Source: Rhodocyclaceae bacterium
GTDB taxonomy: Bacteria > Pseudomonadota > Gammaproteobacteria > Burkholderiales > Rhodocyclaceae
Assembly: GCA_004379165.1 (NCBI GenBank)
Contig: NKXK01000024.1
Coordinates: 145,709-209,708 of the forward strand
Reading direction: 5' to 3'
DNA length: 64,000 nt
Translations under genes and position numbers: made by a program
In this document: positions 36,386 through 46,534 of the stretch, in pieces
Layout: the number at the start of each line of letters is the position of its first letter
Position numbering within the stretch: position 1 is the first letter of the stretch
Notes under the pieces: model-generated
What the model was told of the DNA's origin: nothing
Databases searched by the model: none
What the model saw: only the letters and a program-made list of their open reading frames with translations

Positions 36386-39214
36386 ATGGAAACCATACGC
36401 ATCCGTGGCGCACGCACGCATAACCTCAAGAACATCAACCTCGACCTGCCGCGCGACCAGCTTATTGTGATCACCGGCCTGTCCGGTTCGGGCAAGTCCT
36501 CGCTCGCCTTCGATACGCTCTATGCCGAGGGCCAGCGGCGCTATGTCGAATCGCTGTCCGCCTACGCCCGGCAGTTCCTGCAGCTGATGGAGAAGCCGGA
36601 TGTCGACCTGATCGAAGGCCTGTCGCCGGCGATTTCCATCGAGCAGAAGGCGACCTCGCACAACCCGCGCTCGACGGTCGGCACCGTCACCGAAATCCAC
36701 GATTACCTGCGCCTGCTCTACGCCCGCGCCGGCACCCCCTACTGCCCGGACCACAATCTGCCGCTGGAAGCACAGACGGTGTCGCAGATGGTCGATCATG
36801 TACTGGCGCTGCCGGCCGAGACCAAGCTGATGATCCTGGCGCCCGTGGTTGCCAACCGCAAGGGCGAGCAGATGGATCTCTTCGCTGAACTGCGCGCCCA
36901 AGGGTTCGCGCGGGTACGCGTCGATGGCACGGTGTATGAAATCGACGCCGTGCCCAAGCTGGCCAAGTCGCAGAAGCACAATGTCGATGTCGTCATCGAC
37001 CGCCTGAAGGTACGCGACGACATGCGCCAGCGGCTGGCCGAGTCCTTCGAAACCGCGCTGCGCCACGCCGAAGGGCGGGCAGTGGCGCTGGAGATGGATT
37101 CCAGCACCGAGCACCTGTTTTCCGCCAAGTTCGCCTGCCCGGTCTGCTCGTATGCGCTGCAGGAACTGGAGCCGCGCCTCTTCTCCTTCAACAACCCGAT
37201 GGGCGCCTGCCCGAAATGCGACGGGCTGGGGGTCATCCAGTTCTTCGACCCCAAGCGCGTCGTCACCAACACAGCGGCGTCGCTAGCCAGCGGCGCCATT
37301 CGCGGCTGGGACAAGAAGAACCAGTTCTACTTCCAGATCATCGAGTCGATTGCCGTGCATTACGACTTTTCGGTTGAGACGCCATGGCAGGAACTGGCCG
37401 AGGAACACCGGCAGCTGATCCTCTACGGTTCCGGCCGCACCGAAATCAATTTCCGCTACCTCAACGACAAGGGCACGCGCTTCGACCGCAGCCATACCTT
37501 CGAGGGCATCATTCCCAATCTGGAACGGCGCTATCGCGGCAGCGACTCGGCGGCGGTGCGCGAGGAGCTGGCCAAGTACATCAGCAACTCCACCTGCCCG
37601 ACCTGCAACGGCACCCGCCTGCGCACAGAGGCCCGGCATGTGGGCGTTGGCAGCCACACGCTGCACGAAATCAGCCGCCTGCCGCTGGGCGAGGTACGCA
37701 ATTATTTCAACTGCCTGCAACTGACCGGCGCCAAGGCGCAGGTGGCAGACAAGATCCTCAAGGAAATCACCGCCCGCCTCTCCTTCCTGATCAACGTCGG
37801 CCTCGATTACCTTTGCCTTGAACGCTCGGCCGAGACGCTTTCCGGCGGCGAGGCGCAGCGCATCCGCCTCGCCTCGCAGATCGGCTCCGGGCTCACTGGC
37901 GTCATGTACGTGCTCGACGAGCCGTCCATCGGCCTGCACCAGCGCGACAATGACCGGCTGCTGGAAACCCTGAAGAACCTGCGCGACATGGGCAACACCG
38001 TGCTCGTCGTCGAACATGATGAAGACGCGATCCGCAATGCCGACTACGTGATCGACATCGGCCCCGGCGCTGGTGTGCATGGCGGCGCCATCGTCGCTCA
38101 AGGCACGCCCGCAGAAGTGAGCGCCAACCCGCTGTCGATGACCGGCGACTACCTCGCCGGCCGGCGGGCCATTTTGGCGCCAAAACAGCGTCGCCCGTGG
38201 AACCCGGAACGGGTGCTCAAGGTGGTCGGCGCCTACGGCAACAACCTCAAGGATGTCACGCTGGAAATCCCCGGCGGGCTGCTCACTTGCATCACCGGCG
38301 TCTCCGGCTCGGGCAAGTCCACGCTGATCAACGACACGCTCTACGCCGCAGCCGCCAAACACCTCTACGGTTCGACCACCGAGCCGGCGCCGCACAAGGA
38401 GATCGTCGGCCTCGACCTGTTCGACAAGGTGATCAACGTCGATCAGGCGCCGATCGGCCGTACCCCGCGCTCCAATCCGGCGACTTACACCGGCCTGCTG
38501 ACACCAATCCGTGAACTCTTCGCGCAGGTACCCGAGTCACGCGCCCGCGGCTACGGGCCGGGCCGCTTCAGCTTCAACGTCAAGGGCGGTCGCTGCGAGG
38601 CCTGCCAGGGCGACGGCATGATCAAGGTCGAGATGCACTTCCTGCCCGACATCTACGTGCCCTGCGACGTCTGCCACGGCAAGCGCTACAACCGCGAAAC
38701 GCTGGAGATCAATTACAAGGGCAAGAACATCCACGACATCCTTGGCATGACCGTCGAGCAGGCGCGCGAGTTCTTCGACGCCGTACCGGTCGTCGCCCGC
38801 AAGCTGCAGACGCTGGTCGATGTCGGCCTCAGCTATATCACCCTCGGCCAGAGCGCTACCACGCTCTCCGGCGGCGAGGCGCAGCGGGTCAAGCTGGCGC
38901 TCGAACTGTCCAAGCGCGACACCGGCCGCACGCTGTACATCCTCGACGAACCGACCACCGGCCTGCATTTCCAGGATATCGAGATGCTGCTCAGCGTGCT
39001 GCAGCGGCTGGCGGCCAACGGCAATACCATCGTCGTCATCGAACACAACCTTGATGTCATCAAGACCGCCGACTGGATTGTCGACCTCGGCCCGGAAGGC
39101 GGCGAAGGCGGCGGGCGTATACTGACGGCCGGCACGCCGGAGCAGGTCGCAAAATGCAAGACCAGCCACACCGGACGCTTCCTGAAACCCCTGCTGGAGA
39201 AACCCAAGCCATGA
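36386..39214 (+). CDS. uvrA: Excinuclease ABC subunit A
   Basis: [59 protein letters not shown]; two ABC signatures. Confidence 0.98.
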   Translation: METIRIRGARTHNLKNINLDLPRDQLIVITGLSGSGKSSLAFDTLYAEGQRRYVESLSAYARQFLQLMEKPDVDLIEGLSPAISIEQKATSHNPRSTVGTVTEIHDYLRLLYARAGTPYCPDHNLPLEAQTVSQMVDHVLALPAETKLMILAPVVANRKGEQMDLFAELRAQGFARVRVDGTVYEIDAVPKLAKSQKHNVDVVIDRLKVRDDMRQRLAESFETALRHAEGRAVALEMDSSTEHLFSAKFACPVCSYALQELEPRLFSFNNPMGACPKCDGLGVIQFFDPKRVVTNTAASLASGAIRGWDKKNQFYFQIIESIAVHYDFSVETPWQELAEEHRQLILYGSGRTEINFRYLNDKGTRFDRSHTFEGIIPNLERRYRGSDSAAVREELAKYISNSTCPTCNGTRLRTEARHVGVGSHTLHEISRLPLGEVRNYFNCLQLTGAKAQVADKILKEITARLSFLINVGLDYLCLERSAETLSGGEAQRIRLASQIGSGLTGVMYVLDEPSIGLHQRDNDRLLETLKNLRDMGNTVLVVEHDEDAIRNADYVIDIGPGAGVHGGAIVAQGTPAEVSANPLSMTGDYLAGRRAILAPKQRRPWNPERVLKVVGAYGNNLKDVTLEIPGGLLTCITGVSGSGKSTLINDTLYAAAAKHLYGSTTEPAPHKEIVGLDLFDKVINVDQAPIGRTPRSNPATYTGLLTPIRELFAQVPESRARGYGPGRFSFNVKGGRCEACQGDGMIKVEMHFLPDIYVPCDVCHGKRYNRETLEINYKGKNIHDILGMTVEQAREFFDAVPVVARKLQTLVDVGLSYITLGQSATTLSGGEAQRVKLALELSKRDTGRTLYILDEPTTGLHFQDIEMLLSVLQRLAANGNTIVVIEHNLDVIKTADWIVDLGPEGGEGGGRILTAGTPEQVAKCKTSHTGRFLKPLLEKPKP

Positions 39215-39222
39215 CCCCGACG

Positions 39223-39258
39223 CATCTGCGGTCAACCCTGAAAATCGTCAAAAATCCG
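39223..39258 (-). repeat. 36-bp dispersed repeat, copy L (uvrA/dgkA gap)
   Basis: CGGATTTTTGACGATTTTCAGGGTTGACCGCAGATG (minus strand). Confidence 0.9.
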
Positions 39259-39278
39259 GCTTGGGCGAAAGTTCGGGC

Positions 39279-39659
39279 ATGAGCGGTTTCGAGGAATTCA
39301 AGGGCAAGCAGGGCCTGACGCGCCTGATCAATGCGCTCGGCTATTCGCGCGATGGACTGGCGGCGGCATGGAAGAACGAAGCCGCCTTCCGCGAGGAGGT
39401 GCTGCTGGCCGCCATCACCATCCCACTGGCAGTCGTGCTCGGCAAGTCTGGCATTGAGCGCGCCCTGCTCATCGGCGCCATCCTGTTGATCCTGATCGTA
39501 GAAATCCTCAATTCCGGGCTTGAGGCAGTCGTGGACAAGGCTTCACCGGAAAAGCACGAGCTCGCCAAGCGCGCCAAGGATATGGGCAGCGCCGCCGTGC
39601 TGCTGGCGCTGGTCAACGCCGCCGTCATCTGGGCCTGCGTGCTCTGGCCGGCCGGCTGA
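39279..39659 (+). CDS. dgkA: Diacylglycerol kinase
   Basis: GLTRLINALGYSRDGLAAAWKNEAAFREEVLLAA...EILNSGLEAVVDK. Confidence 0.94.
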   Translation: MSGFEEFKGKQGLTRLINALGYSRDGLAAAWKNEAAFREEVLLAAITIPLAVVLGKSGIERALLIGAILLILIVEILNSGLEAVVDKASPEKHELAKRAKDMGSAAVLLALVNAAVIWACVLWPAG

Positions 39660-39732
39660 GCATGCCAATGGCGTCAGGCAACGGTCAGATTCGATCCGCA
39701 TAATTGCCGTGCTTCTCCTCCAAAGAGGCCTT

Positions 39733-39759
39733 GAACCCGCGTTACTGCGGGTTTTTTTT
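39733..39759 (+). terminator. Rho-independent terminator after dgkA
   Basis: AACCCGC-gttact-GCGGGTT followed by T-tract. Confidence 0.9.
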
Positions 39760-40335
39760 CGTCCCCTGCGCCTCAAGCGCGGCACGGCGAGCCATTTCTC
39801 GAAGCAAGGCGGTAAATTGTTCAGCCACTTCGTGTCGCATGAAGGCTACCCCGACACCGGCAGGCAACCACTGCTCCGGCTCCATTTCCAGCCGGTAATT
39901 TAGCGACGGCACACCCGTTCGCATCACAAAGCGCACTTCACTACGCAAATAGCGGGCGCTCCCCGTCAGCGCCAGAGAGATCAGCCGGCCGTCAGGCGTC
40001 AGTTCAACCCGGCGCTCGGAGTCGAAGCGCAGCGTAAAGGGCCCAAAAGTGGCCGCCCCCGTCTGGGCGATGCGCCAGACGCTGCCGGTGCGATTAAGGA
40101 TACGACTGCTGAGCAGACCGGGCATGAAGGCCGGCATGCGCTCAAAATCGGTGAGCACCGCCAGCGCAATTGCTGGAGCGGCCGACAAGGGCACCGTAAG
40201 TTCGGCGAAATAGCGCCCATTGCGATAATCGACGTCGACATCGTCGTCTTCAACGGCAAATCGGTTCTGCGACCGTGCTACCGGCGACAACAACTCCAGC
40301 GCGAACAAGGCACCGCAGAACCGCCGCCGTTGCAT
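39742..40335 (-). CDS. Exported SRPBCC/START-like protein
   Basis: FAELTVPLSAAPAIALAVLTDFERMPAFMPGLLSSRILNRTGSVWRIAQTG...; signal-like N-term; starts 4 bp after the RND permease gene. Confidence 0.75.
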   Translation of the reverse strand: MQRRRFCGALFALELLSPVARSQNRFAVEDDDVDVDYRNGRYFAELTVPLSAAPAIALAVLTDFERMPAFMPGLLSSRILNRTGSVWRIAQTGAATFGPFTLRFDSERRVELTPDGRLISLALTGSARYLRSEVRFVMRTGVPSLNYRLEMEPEQWLPAGVGVAFMRHEVAEQFTALLREMARRAALEAQGTKKNPQ

Positions 40336-40338
40336 GCC

Positions 40339-43300
40339 TCAGTGCAGCGCCTTGGCGAGGCGCGGGTGCGTACCAACGAAGTGACACAGCGCCGGCAGCA
40401 CGAAGAGCGTCAGCAGCGTCGCCGAGATCAGGCCACCGATCACCACCAGCGCCAGCGGCCGCTGGGTCTCGGCGCCAATCCCGGTAGACAGCGCCATCGG
40501 CAACAGGCCGAGCATCGCCAGCATGGCCGTCATCAGCACCGTCCGCAGACGCGACAGCGCGCCCTGGAAGATCGACTGGTAGTTATCCAGCCCCTCACGC
40601 TTCAGCTGGTTGATGTAGCTCACCATGACCACGCCATTGAGCACCGCCTGCCCGAACAGTGCGATGAAGCCAATCGCCGCCGACACGGACAGCGGAATGC
40701 CGGATATCAGCAGCGCAAATATGCCGCCAATCATCGCAAACGGAATATTGCTGATGATGATCAACGCATCCTTGAACGACTTGAAGGCATCGAAGAGGAG
40801 GACGAAAATCAGCAGGATCGACAGCGGCACGACCAGCATCAGGCGCTTCATTGCCCGCTCCTGATTCTCGAATTCGCCAGACCAGGTGATCGAATAGCCC
40901 TCAGGCAGGCTCAACCCCTGTGCCGCCTTCTGCATATCGGCGACAACGCTGCCCATGTCGCGATCGCGGATGAAAACACCGATGGCGACTACCCGCTGCC
41001 CGGATTCACGGGCGATGTTCATCGCGCCGCTGTTCATGGTGAAGTCGACCAGACTCGCCAGCGGCACCTGCGCGCCGGAAGCCGTCGGCACGAGTATGCT
41101 CTTCAGCCTGTCGAGCTGGCGTTCGCTTTCCGGCAGGCGGACGACCACACTGAAGTGGCGGTCGCCCTCCCACAACTCGGTCGCCGCCTTGCCGGCGAGC
41201 GCTGTTTCGACGACATCCTGGACATCGGCGACATTCAGGCCGTAGCGCGCAGCCGCCGCACGATCGATTTCCAGACGATACTGCGGCAGATCGCCATCGC
41301 GATCGATGAAGGCCCGCACAACGCCCGGCACCTTGCCGATGCGGTCAAGCAGCTGGTTGCCGGACAGGCGCAACTGCTTCATGTCTTCACCGAATATCTT
41401 GATGACGATCTGGCCATCGATCTGCGAAATCGACTCGAGAATCTGGTCACGCACCGGCTGGCTGAAGGTCGGTTCGATCCCCGGAATGTCGTTAAGCTTG
41501 TCCTCCATCTCCTTGACCAGGTGCTCCTTGGTCATCCCCTTGCGCCATTGGGACTCGGGCTTGAGATCAAGCAGCATCTCGGTCATGTTGATGTTCTTCG
41601 GGTCGGTGCCATCTTCAGGCCGCCCCCCCTTGGAGACAACGGCATTGACCTCGGGGAAATCTGCCAGTATCCGCCGCAGCTTGCGCAATTCATTGCGCGC
41701 TTCGCTGACCGAGACCGATGTTGGCAAGGTCACATTGACCCAGATCGAACCTTCGTTGAGCTCCGGCAGGAATTCCGTTCCGAGCTGCGGCACTGCTGCC
41801 GCAGTGATCCCCAGCGCAACAAGCGCCGCCAGCAAGACCCGTTTGGTATTGGCGAGCGTCCACTTGAGGGCTGGTTCATAGCGGTTCATGAACCAGTGCA
41901 TCAGCCGTGTCTCCTCGTGCGGCACCTGCGAGCGGAAAGCAACCTTCGACAGGAAGGGCACCAGCGTCAGCGCCAGTACCAGCGAGGTCACCAGCGCTGC
42001 CACCACCGAGTAGGCCATCGGCGCAAAAATTTTGCCCTCGTGCCGCTGCATGGTGAAGATCGGCAGGTGGGCGACGATGATGATGATGATTGAGAACACC
42101 GTCGGCCGCCCGACTTCGACGACTGCTTCAAGAATGGTTCGCTGCTGCGGCCTGTGGTCGTCATCCTTCTGGGCCTCCCCGAGTCGGCGGAAGATGTTCT
42201 CGATGACGATGACCGCGCCGTCGACGATGATCCCGAAATCCATCGCCCCCAGTGACAGCAGGTTGGCCGGTATGCCGGCGAAGGTCAGGCCAATGAAGGT
42301 GCCAAGCAGCGCCAGCGGAATGATTGCGCCGACAATCGCCGCCGCCCGCAGATCCGCGAGGAAGAGATAGAGCACCAGCGTCACCAGCAAGGCGCCTTCG
42401 AGCAGATTGGTGAAGACGGTTTTCAGTGTGCGACCGATCAGCCAGGATCGGTCGTAGTAAGGGGTGATCTTGACGCCATGGGGCAAACCACCGGCATTGA
42501 GCTGATCGACCTTGGCCTTCAGACTTTCCAGCACGTAAGAGGGGTTTTCGTCCTTGCGCATCAGGACGATGCCGGAAACGACGTCATCGAAATCACCGAG
42601 GCCATCGCTGTAACCGACGATGCCCTGCTCTGGCATCCGCGATTCGACAACCTCGGCAAGGTCGCGGACCAGCACCGGTGCGCCATTGACCTCAGCCACC
42701 ACCACCTGGCCGATTTCTGCCGAGGATCTGAGGAGGCCAAGCGAGCGTATCAGGAACTGCTGCCTGCCCTGCGCCACCGAACCGCCGCCGGCATTGGCGT
42801 TGGCCCGCTGCAGGGCATTGAATAACTGCCCGAGGGTCAGCTTGTAGTCGCGAAGTCGGGCCAGATTCGGCCGAACCTCGTACTGGCGGATCGGACCGCC
42901 GAGAGAAACAACGTCAGCAATACCGGGCACCTGTTTCAGCTGGCGTGACACCTTCCAGTCCTGGATGGCGCGTAACTCGCTGGGCGGTATCCCCTCGCCC
43001 TCAAGACGGTAGCGGAAGATCTCGCCGGTGGCCGTCGCCGGCGGCGCCAGTTCCGGCTCAACGCCGGGCGGCAGGTCGAGGCCGCGCAGGCGTTCCTGGA
43101 TCAGCTGACGGGCCATGAACAGCGACGGTTTTTCGTCGAAAGTGACGACGATGAAGGACAAACCGAACTGGGTATGCGAGAACATCCGGATCGAGTTCGG
43201 CACGCCCGCCAGGGCAATTTCCAGAGGAATCGTCACCTGCTTCTCGACCTCTTCCGGGGCACGGCCCGGATACAGCGAAATCACCGTGACCTGGGTATCG

Positions 43301-43428
43301 GTCACGTCAGGAAACGCCTCGATCGGCAGCGTCCGGAAGGCAGCGACGCCACCACCGATGAACAACAGCAGCCCAAGCAGGACGAAGAGCGGCTCGGTCA
43401 GCGCAAAATGGACAATGCGCTTGATCAT
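40339..43428 (-). CDS. czcA: HME-type RND efflux permease (CzcA/CusA family)
   Basis: 1029 aa; FPDVTDTQVTVISLYPGRAPEEVEKQVTIPLE; TM4 motif DFGIIVDGAVIVIENIFRRL typical of divalent-metal HME-RND. Confidence 0.92.
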   Translation of the reverse strand: MIKRIVHFALTEPLFVLLGLLLFIGGGVAAFRTLPIEAFPDVTDTQVTVISLYPGRAPEEVEKQVTIPLEIALAGVPNSIRMFSHTQFGLSFIVVTFDEKPSLFMARQLIQERLRGLDLPPGVEPELAPPATATGEIFRYRLEGEGIPPSELRAIQDWKVSRQLKQVPGIADVVSLGGPIRQYEVRPNLARLRDYKLTLGQLFNALQRANANAGGGSVAQGRQQFLIRSLGLLRSSAEIGQVVVAEVNGAPVLVRDLAEVVESRMPEQGIVGYSDGLGDFDDVVSGIVLMRKDENPSYVLESLKAKVDQLNAGGLPHGVKITPYYDRSWLIGRTLKTVFTNLLEGALLVTLVLYLFLADLRAAAIVGAIIPLALLGTFIGLTFAGIPANLLSLGAMDFGIIVDGAVIVIENIFRRLGEAQKDDDHRPQQRTILEAVVEVGRPTVFSIIIIIVAHLPIFTMQRHEGKIFAPMAYSVVAALVTSLVLALTLVPFLSKVAFRSQVPHEETRLMHWFMNRYEPALKWTLANTKRVLLAALVALGITAAAVPQLGTEFLPELNEGSIWVNVTLPTSVSVSEARNELRKLRRILADFPEVNAVVSKGGRPEDGTDPKNINMTEMLLDLKPESQWRKGMTKEHLVKEMEDKLNDIPGIEPTFSQPVRDQILESISQIDGQIVIKIFGEDMKQLRLSGNQLLDRIGKVPGVVRAFIDRDGDLPQYRLEIDRAAAARYGLNVADVQDVVETALAGKAATELWEGDRHFSVVVRLPESERQLDRLKSILVPTASGAQVPLASLVDFTMNSGAMNIARESGQRVVAIGVFIRDRDMGSVVADMQKAAQGLSLPEGYSITWSGEFENQERAMKRLMLVVPLSILLIFVLLFDAFKSFKDALIIISNIPFAMIGGIFALLISGIPLSVSAAIGFIALFGQAVLNGVVMVSYINQLKREGLDNYQSIFQGALSRLRTVLMTAMLAMLGLLPMALSTGIGAETQRPLALVVIGGLISATLLTLFVLPALCHFVGTHPRLAKALH

Positions 43429-44543
43429 TTGCGGGCGCCTGCCTGCGGCTTGAAGTACTTGAGCAGGTGCAGATTGCCTTCGATGACCACTTTGTCGCCG
43501 GCTTTCAGACCGGACCAGACATCCAGCCAGCCCTCATGTTCATTACCGGCATCAACTTTCTGCCGGCGGTAGCGTCCAGCGGCTTCCTCGACGAAGGCGT
43601 AACGTGTGTCGCCCTGCAGGAAGATCGCACCGGCCGGCACGTGCAGCGCCTGACTCGGCGGCAGTTCAACCCGCGCCTCGATGAACATCTCGCCCTTCAA
43701 TCGGCGGTCGGCATTCCCCACTTCGCCACGCACGCGGATGGTCCGCGACTGCGGATCGACGAAGTCGGCAACGCGCGTGATCCGCCCCTTGAAGAGCTCA
43801 CCCGGATACTGCTTGACCGAAAAATGGATGGGTTCGCCCGGCTTCAGTGCCGCGACGTCGCCCTCGCCGGCATCGAGCTGAAACCACAGCGCCGTCGGGT
43901 CGGTGATCACGAACATTGGCGCACCCGCCTGCTCGGCGCGGTATTCCATCCCCGGATTGATGTTGCGCTCGACAACCGTACCCGCCAGCGGCGCCTTGAG
44001 GAAATAACTGCCATCGCCATCGCCGCCCAGTCCGGCCAGCCGCCGACTGGTGCGCGCCGCTTCGGCCTGGGCCCGTACCGCCTCAGCCTCTGCCTGCTGC
44101 CAGTCCTTTTCGGCGACCACGCCGGCCTCGCGGAGGACCCGGCTGCGCTCGCGTGCCTGCTCGGCAACGCGCCAGTCGGCAGCTGCCCGCCGAGCATCGC
44201 TCTGCGCCAGGCCATAGTCGGCAGACTGCAGCACGGCCAGCGTCTGTCCCGATTTCACGGCATTTCCCAGGTCGACCGCAATGCTGCTCACGCGCCCGCC
44301 AAGCTGCGGAAACACACGCACGGTGCGCGTCTCGTCCCAGATCAGCCGACCCGGCAGGCGCAGTTCGCTGCCGGAGTTGGCGACGACAGTCGCCAGCTTG
44401 AGAAAGCCGGCGTTTTCGGCATCGACCAGGGTCACGATTTCGCCCTCGACCCGCACCGGCGGCGCCTTGAGGGAGGGCGCCTCGTCGGAGCATGCACCCA
44501 ACCAGACGGCGATCAGGGTGGCGAGAATCAGTCGTTTTCTCAT
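43425..44543 (-). CDS. czcB: RND efflux periplasmic adaptor (CzcB/CusB-like)
   Basis: VRVFPQLGGRVSSIAVDLGNAVKSGQTLAVLQSADYGLAQSDARRA; lipobox; overlaps czcA. Confidence 0.88.
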   Translation of the reverse strand: MRKRLILATLIAVWLGACSDEAPSLKAPPVRVEGEIVTLVDAENAGFLKLATVVANSGSELRLPGRLIWDETRTVRVFPQLGGRVSSIAVDLGNAVKSGQTLAVLQSADYGLAQSDARRAAADWRVAEQARERSRVLREAGVVAEKDWQQAEAEAVRAQAEAARTSRRLAGLGGDGDGSYFLKAPLAGTVVERNINPGMEYRAEQAGAPMFVITDPTALWFQLDAGEGDVAALKPGEPIHFSVKQYPGELFKGRITRVADFVDPQSRTIRVRGEVGNADRRLKGEMFIEARVELPPSQALHVPAGAIFLQGDTRYAFVEEAAGRYRRQKVDAGNEHEGWLDVWSGLKAGDKVVIEGNLHLLKYFKPQAGARK

Positions 44544-45784
44544 GGTGTCTTTCCGGAATCCATCTGGGCCTGCCAGTCGGCCCGTGCTTTTGCATAATCG
44601 GCGCGGGCCGTCACCGCTTCGACACGCAGCTGGCGCAGCGTGCGCCGGGCATCGAGCAGGTCGATCAACCCCATCGCGCCCTTGGCATAGGCAAGCTCGG
44701 CTGCCTGCGCCACGCGCTCGGCATCAGCCAGCAGGCCACCATCGAGGCGCCGGACGCGCTCACGTGCTGCCAGCAATTGCGCACGCGCCTGCGCCCATTG
44801 CCCGCCCGCCATCGCTGCGACCTTTTGCGCCTGCAGGCTGGCCGTCAGGGCATCCGCCTCGGCACGGGCGATTTCGCCCTCGTGTTCATGCCAGACAAAC
44901 AGCGGAATGCTGACACCGATGCCATAGCTGTTGACCGGCGTGTTCTGCGCATAGTGTTCGTACTGGACGCCGACAGTGATATCGCGAGCCCGCTTCGCAC
45001 GCGCCAGATCACGCTCGGCATCGGCGGCCTGACTGCGGCGGCGAGCCGCTTCCAGGTCGGCGCGCTGCGCTGGCAGGCCATCGGCCAGTACCTCATCATC
45101 CGCCAGCGGCCAGGGGTCACTCGCTGACAGCCCCGAGGCAGTCGCCTCGCGCCCGATCAGGTAAGCCAGCGCCTGCCTGGCCTGCACCAGTTCTGCCTGC
45201 ACTGCACGCGCGTCGCTGTCGGCGCGCGATTGATCGATACCCAGACGGGCGACGTCCACCGGCGCCAGATCACCCGCCTTGAGACGTTTCTGGGCGGCGT
45301 CGACGCCGCGCGCGTAGAGCGCCGCAGTTTCAGTGGCCAGCGCAGCCTTTTCCTGGAGCAGCTTGAGATCGAAATAAGCTCGACGTAATTCGGCCAACTG
45401 CTGGCGCGAGGTATCGGCAAGGTCGAGATGGGCGGCCTCGAGACGGGCACCGGCGCTTCGCCGGCGCAATTCGCGCTTGCCGCCCCGCTCGATCAGCTGA
45501 TCGACTCGCAGTTGCGAATCGACTTTCTTGTCCAGCCAGTTGCCAGTCGTGGTGCCGCTATTACGACTGATTTGCAGAAAATTAAGCGACAACTCGGGAT
45601 TCGGCGCCTGCCCGGCGGCTTTCAGGTCTCCTGCGGCCGCATCGACCATCGCCGCCGCCAGACGCAACTCGCGGCTATGCTCACGCCAGAGCGCCTCGAC
45701 TTCGGCAAGGGAGAGGGATGTTGCACCCTGGGCGCAGGCCAGGGCCGGAAGGAAGGCAAGCAGACAGGCGTAAAAACGGCGCAT
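44540..45784 (-). CDS. czcC: TolC-family outer membrane efflux protein (CzcC-like)
   Basis: SLSLAEVEALWREHSRELRLAAAMVDAAAGDLKAAGQAPNPELSLNF; overlaps adaptor. Confidence 0.87.
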   Translation of the reverse strand: MRRFYACLLAFLPALACAQGATSLSLAEVEALWREHSRELRLAAAMVDAAAGDLKAAGQAPNPELSLNFLQISRNSGTTTGNWLDKKVDSQLRVDQLIERGGKRELRRRSAGARLEAAHLDLADTSRQQLAELRRAYFDLKLLQEKAALATETAALYARGVDAAQKRLKAGDLAPVDVARLGIDQSRADSDARAVQAELVQARQALAYLIGREATASGLSASDPWPLADDEVLADGLPAQRADLEAARRRSQAADAERDLARAKRARDITVGVQYEHYAQNTPVNSYGIGVSIPLFVWHEHEGEIARAEADALTASLQAQKVAAMAGGQWAQARAQLLAARERVRRLDGGLLADAERVAQAAELAYAKGAMGLIDLLDARRTLRQLRVEAVTARADYAKARADWQAQMDSGKTP

Positions 45785-45847
45785 TGATGAGGCTTCTGAA
45801 CGGACGTGCTATCCTATGAATCTCCCCTGACCAATTTCTGACACCCA

Positions 45848-46534
45848 ATGCGCATACTGCTCGTCGAAGACGACGAACTGCTGGCCGATGGCCTGGCGCG
45901 GGCATTGCGCCAGTCGGGCTACACGGTGGATATTGCCGCCGATGGCCCGCGCGCCGACAGCCTGCTTGCCGCCGGCGGCTATGACCTGACCATCCTCGAC
46001 CTCGGACTGCCCGGTCTGGATGGTAGCCAGGTGCTGACCCGCCTGCGCGGCCGCCGGCAAAAGACACCGGTGCTCGTCATGTCCGCCCGCATGGCGATCG
46101 AGGAACGCGTCCGCCTGCTCGATCTCGGTGCCGACGACTACCTCGTCAAGCCGGTAGCCTTGGCGGAGCTGGAGGCCCGCGTCCGGGCACTGATTCGCCG
46201 CCAGCTGGGGGCGGAAACCAACTTCTTGACGCTGGGCTCGCTACGCCTGGATCGCGAGGGCAAGCGCGCGTGGCTGGGCGATGAAGCGCTCGACCTCACC
46301 GCCCGCGAATGGGCAGCCATCGAGTATCTGGCCAGCCGGGTGAACCGTATCGTCGCCAAGGAGCAGTTCATGCAGGCGCTTTATAGCTGGGATGACGAGA
46401 TCACGCCGAACGCGATCGAGAAATTCATCTCCCGGCTGCGCAGCAAGCTGGAACCTGCCGGCATCACCATCCGCACGGTACGCGGCCTGGGTTATTTCCT
46501 CGAGAAGCCGGAAGGACATGACCACGACGACTAG
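45848..46534 (+). CDS. OmpR-family response regulator
   Basis: MRILLVEDDELLADGLARALRQSGYTVDIAADG...DLTILDLGLPGLDG...DDYLVKP; winged HTH C-term. Confidence 0.94.
   Translation: MRILLVEDDELLADGLARALRQSGYTVDIAADGPRADSLLAAGGYDLTILDLGLPGLDGSQVLTRLRGRRQKTPVLVMSARMAIEERVRLLDLGADDYLVKPVALAELEARVRALIRRQLGAETNFLTLGSLRLDREGKRAWLGDEALDLTAREWAAIEYLASRVNRIVAKEQFMQALYSWDDEITPNAIEKFISRLRSKLEPAGITIRTVRGLGYFLEKPEGHDHDD

Noticed and set aside
40330-42093. 587-aa plus-strand ORF antisense to czcA-like
   Set aside because: His/Arg/Gln-rich shadow translation of the RND permease gene
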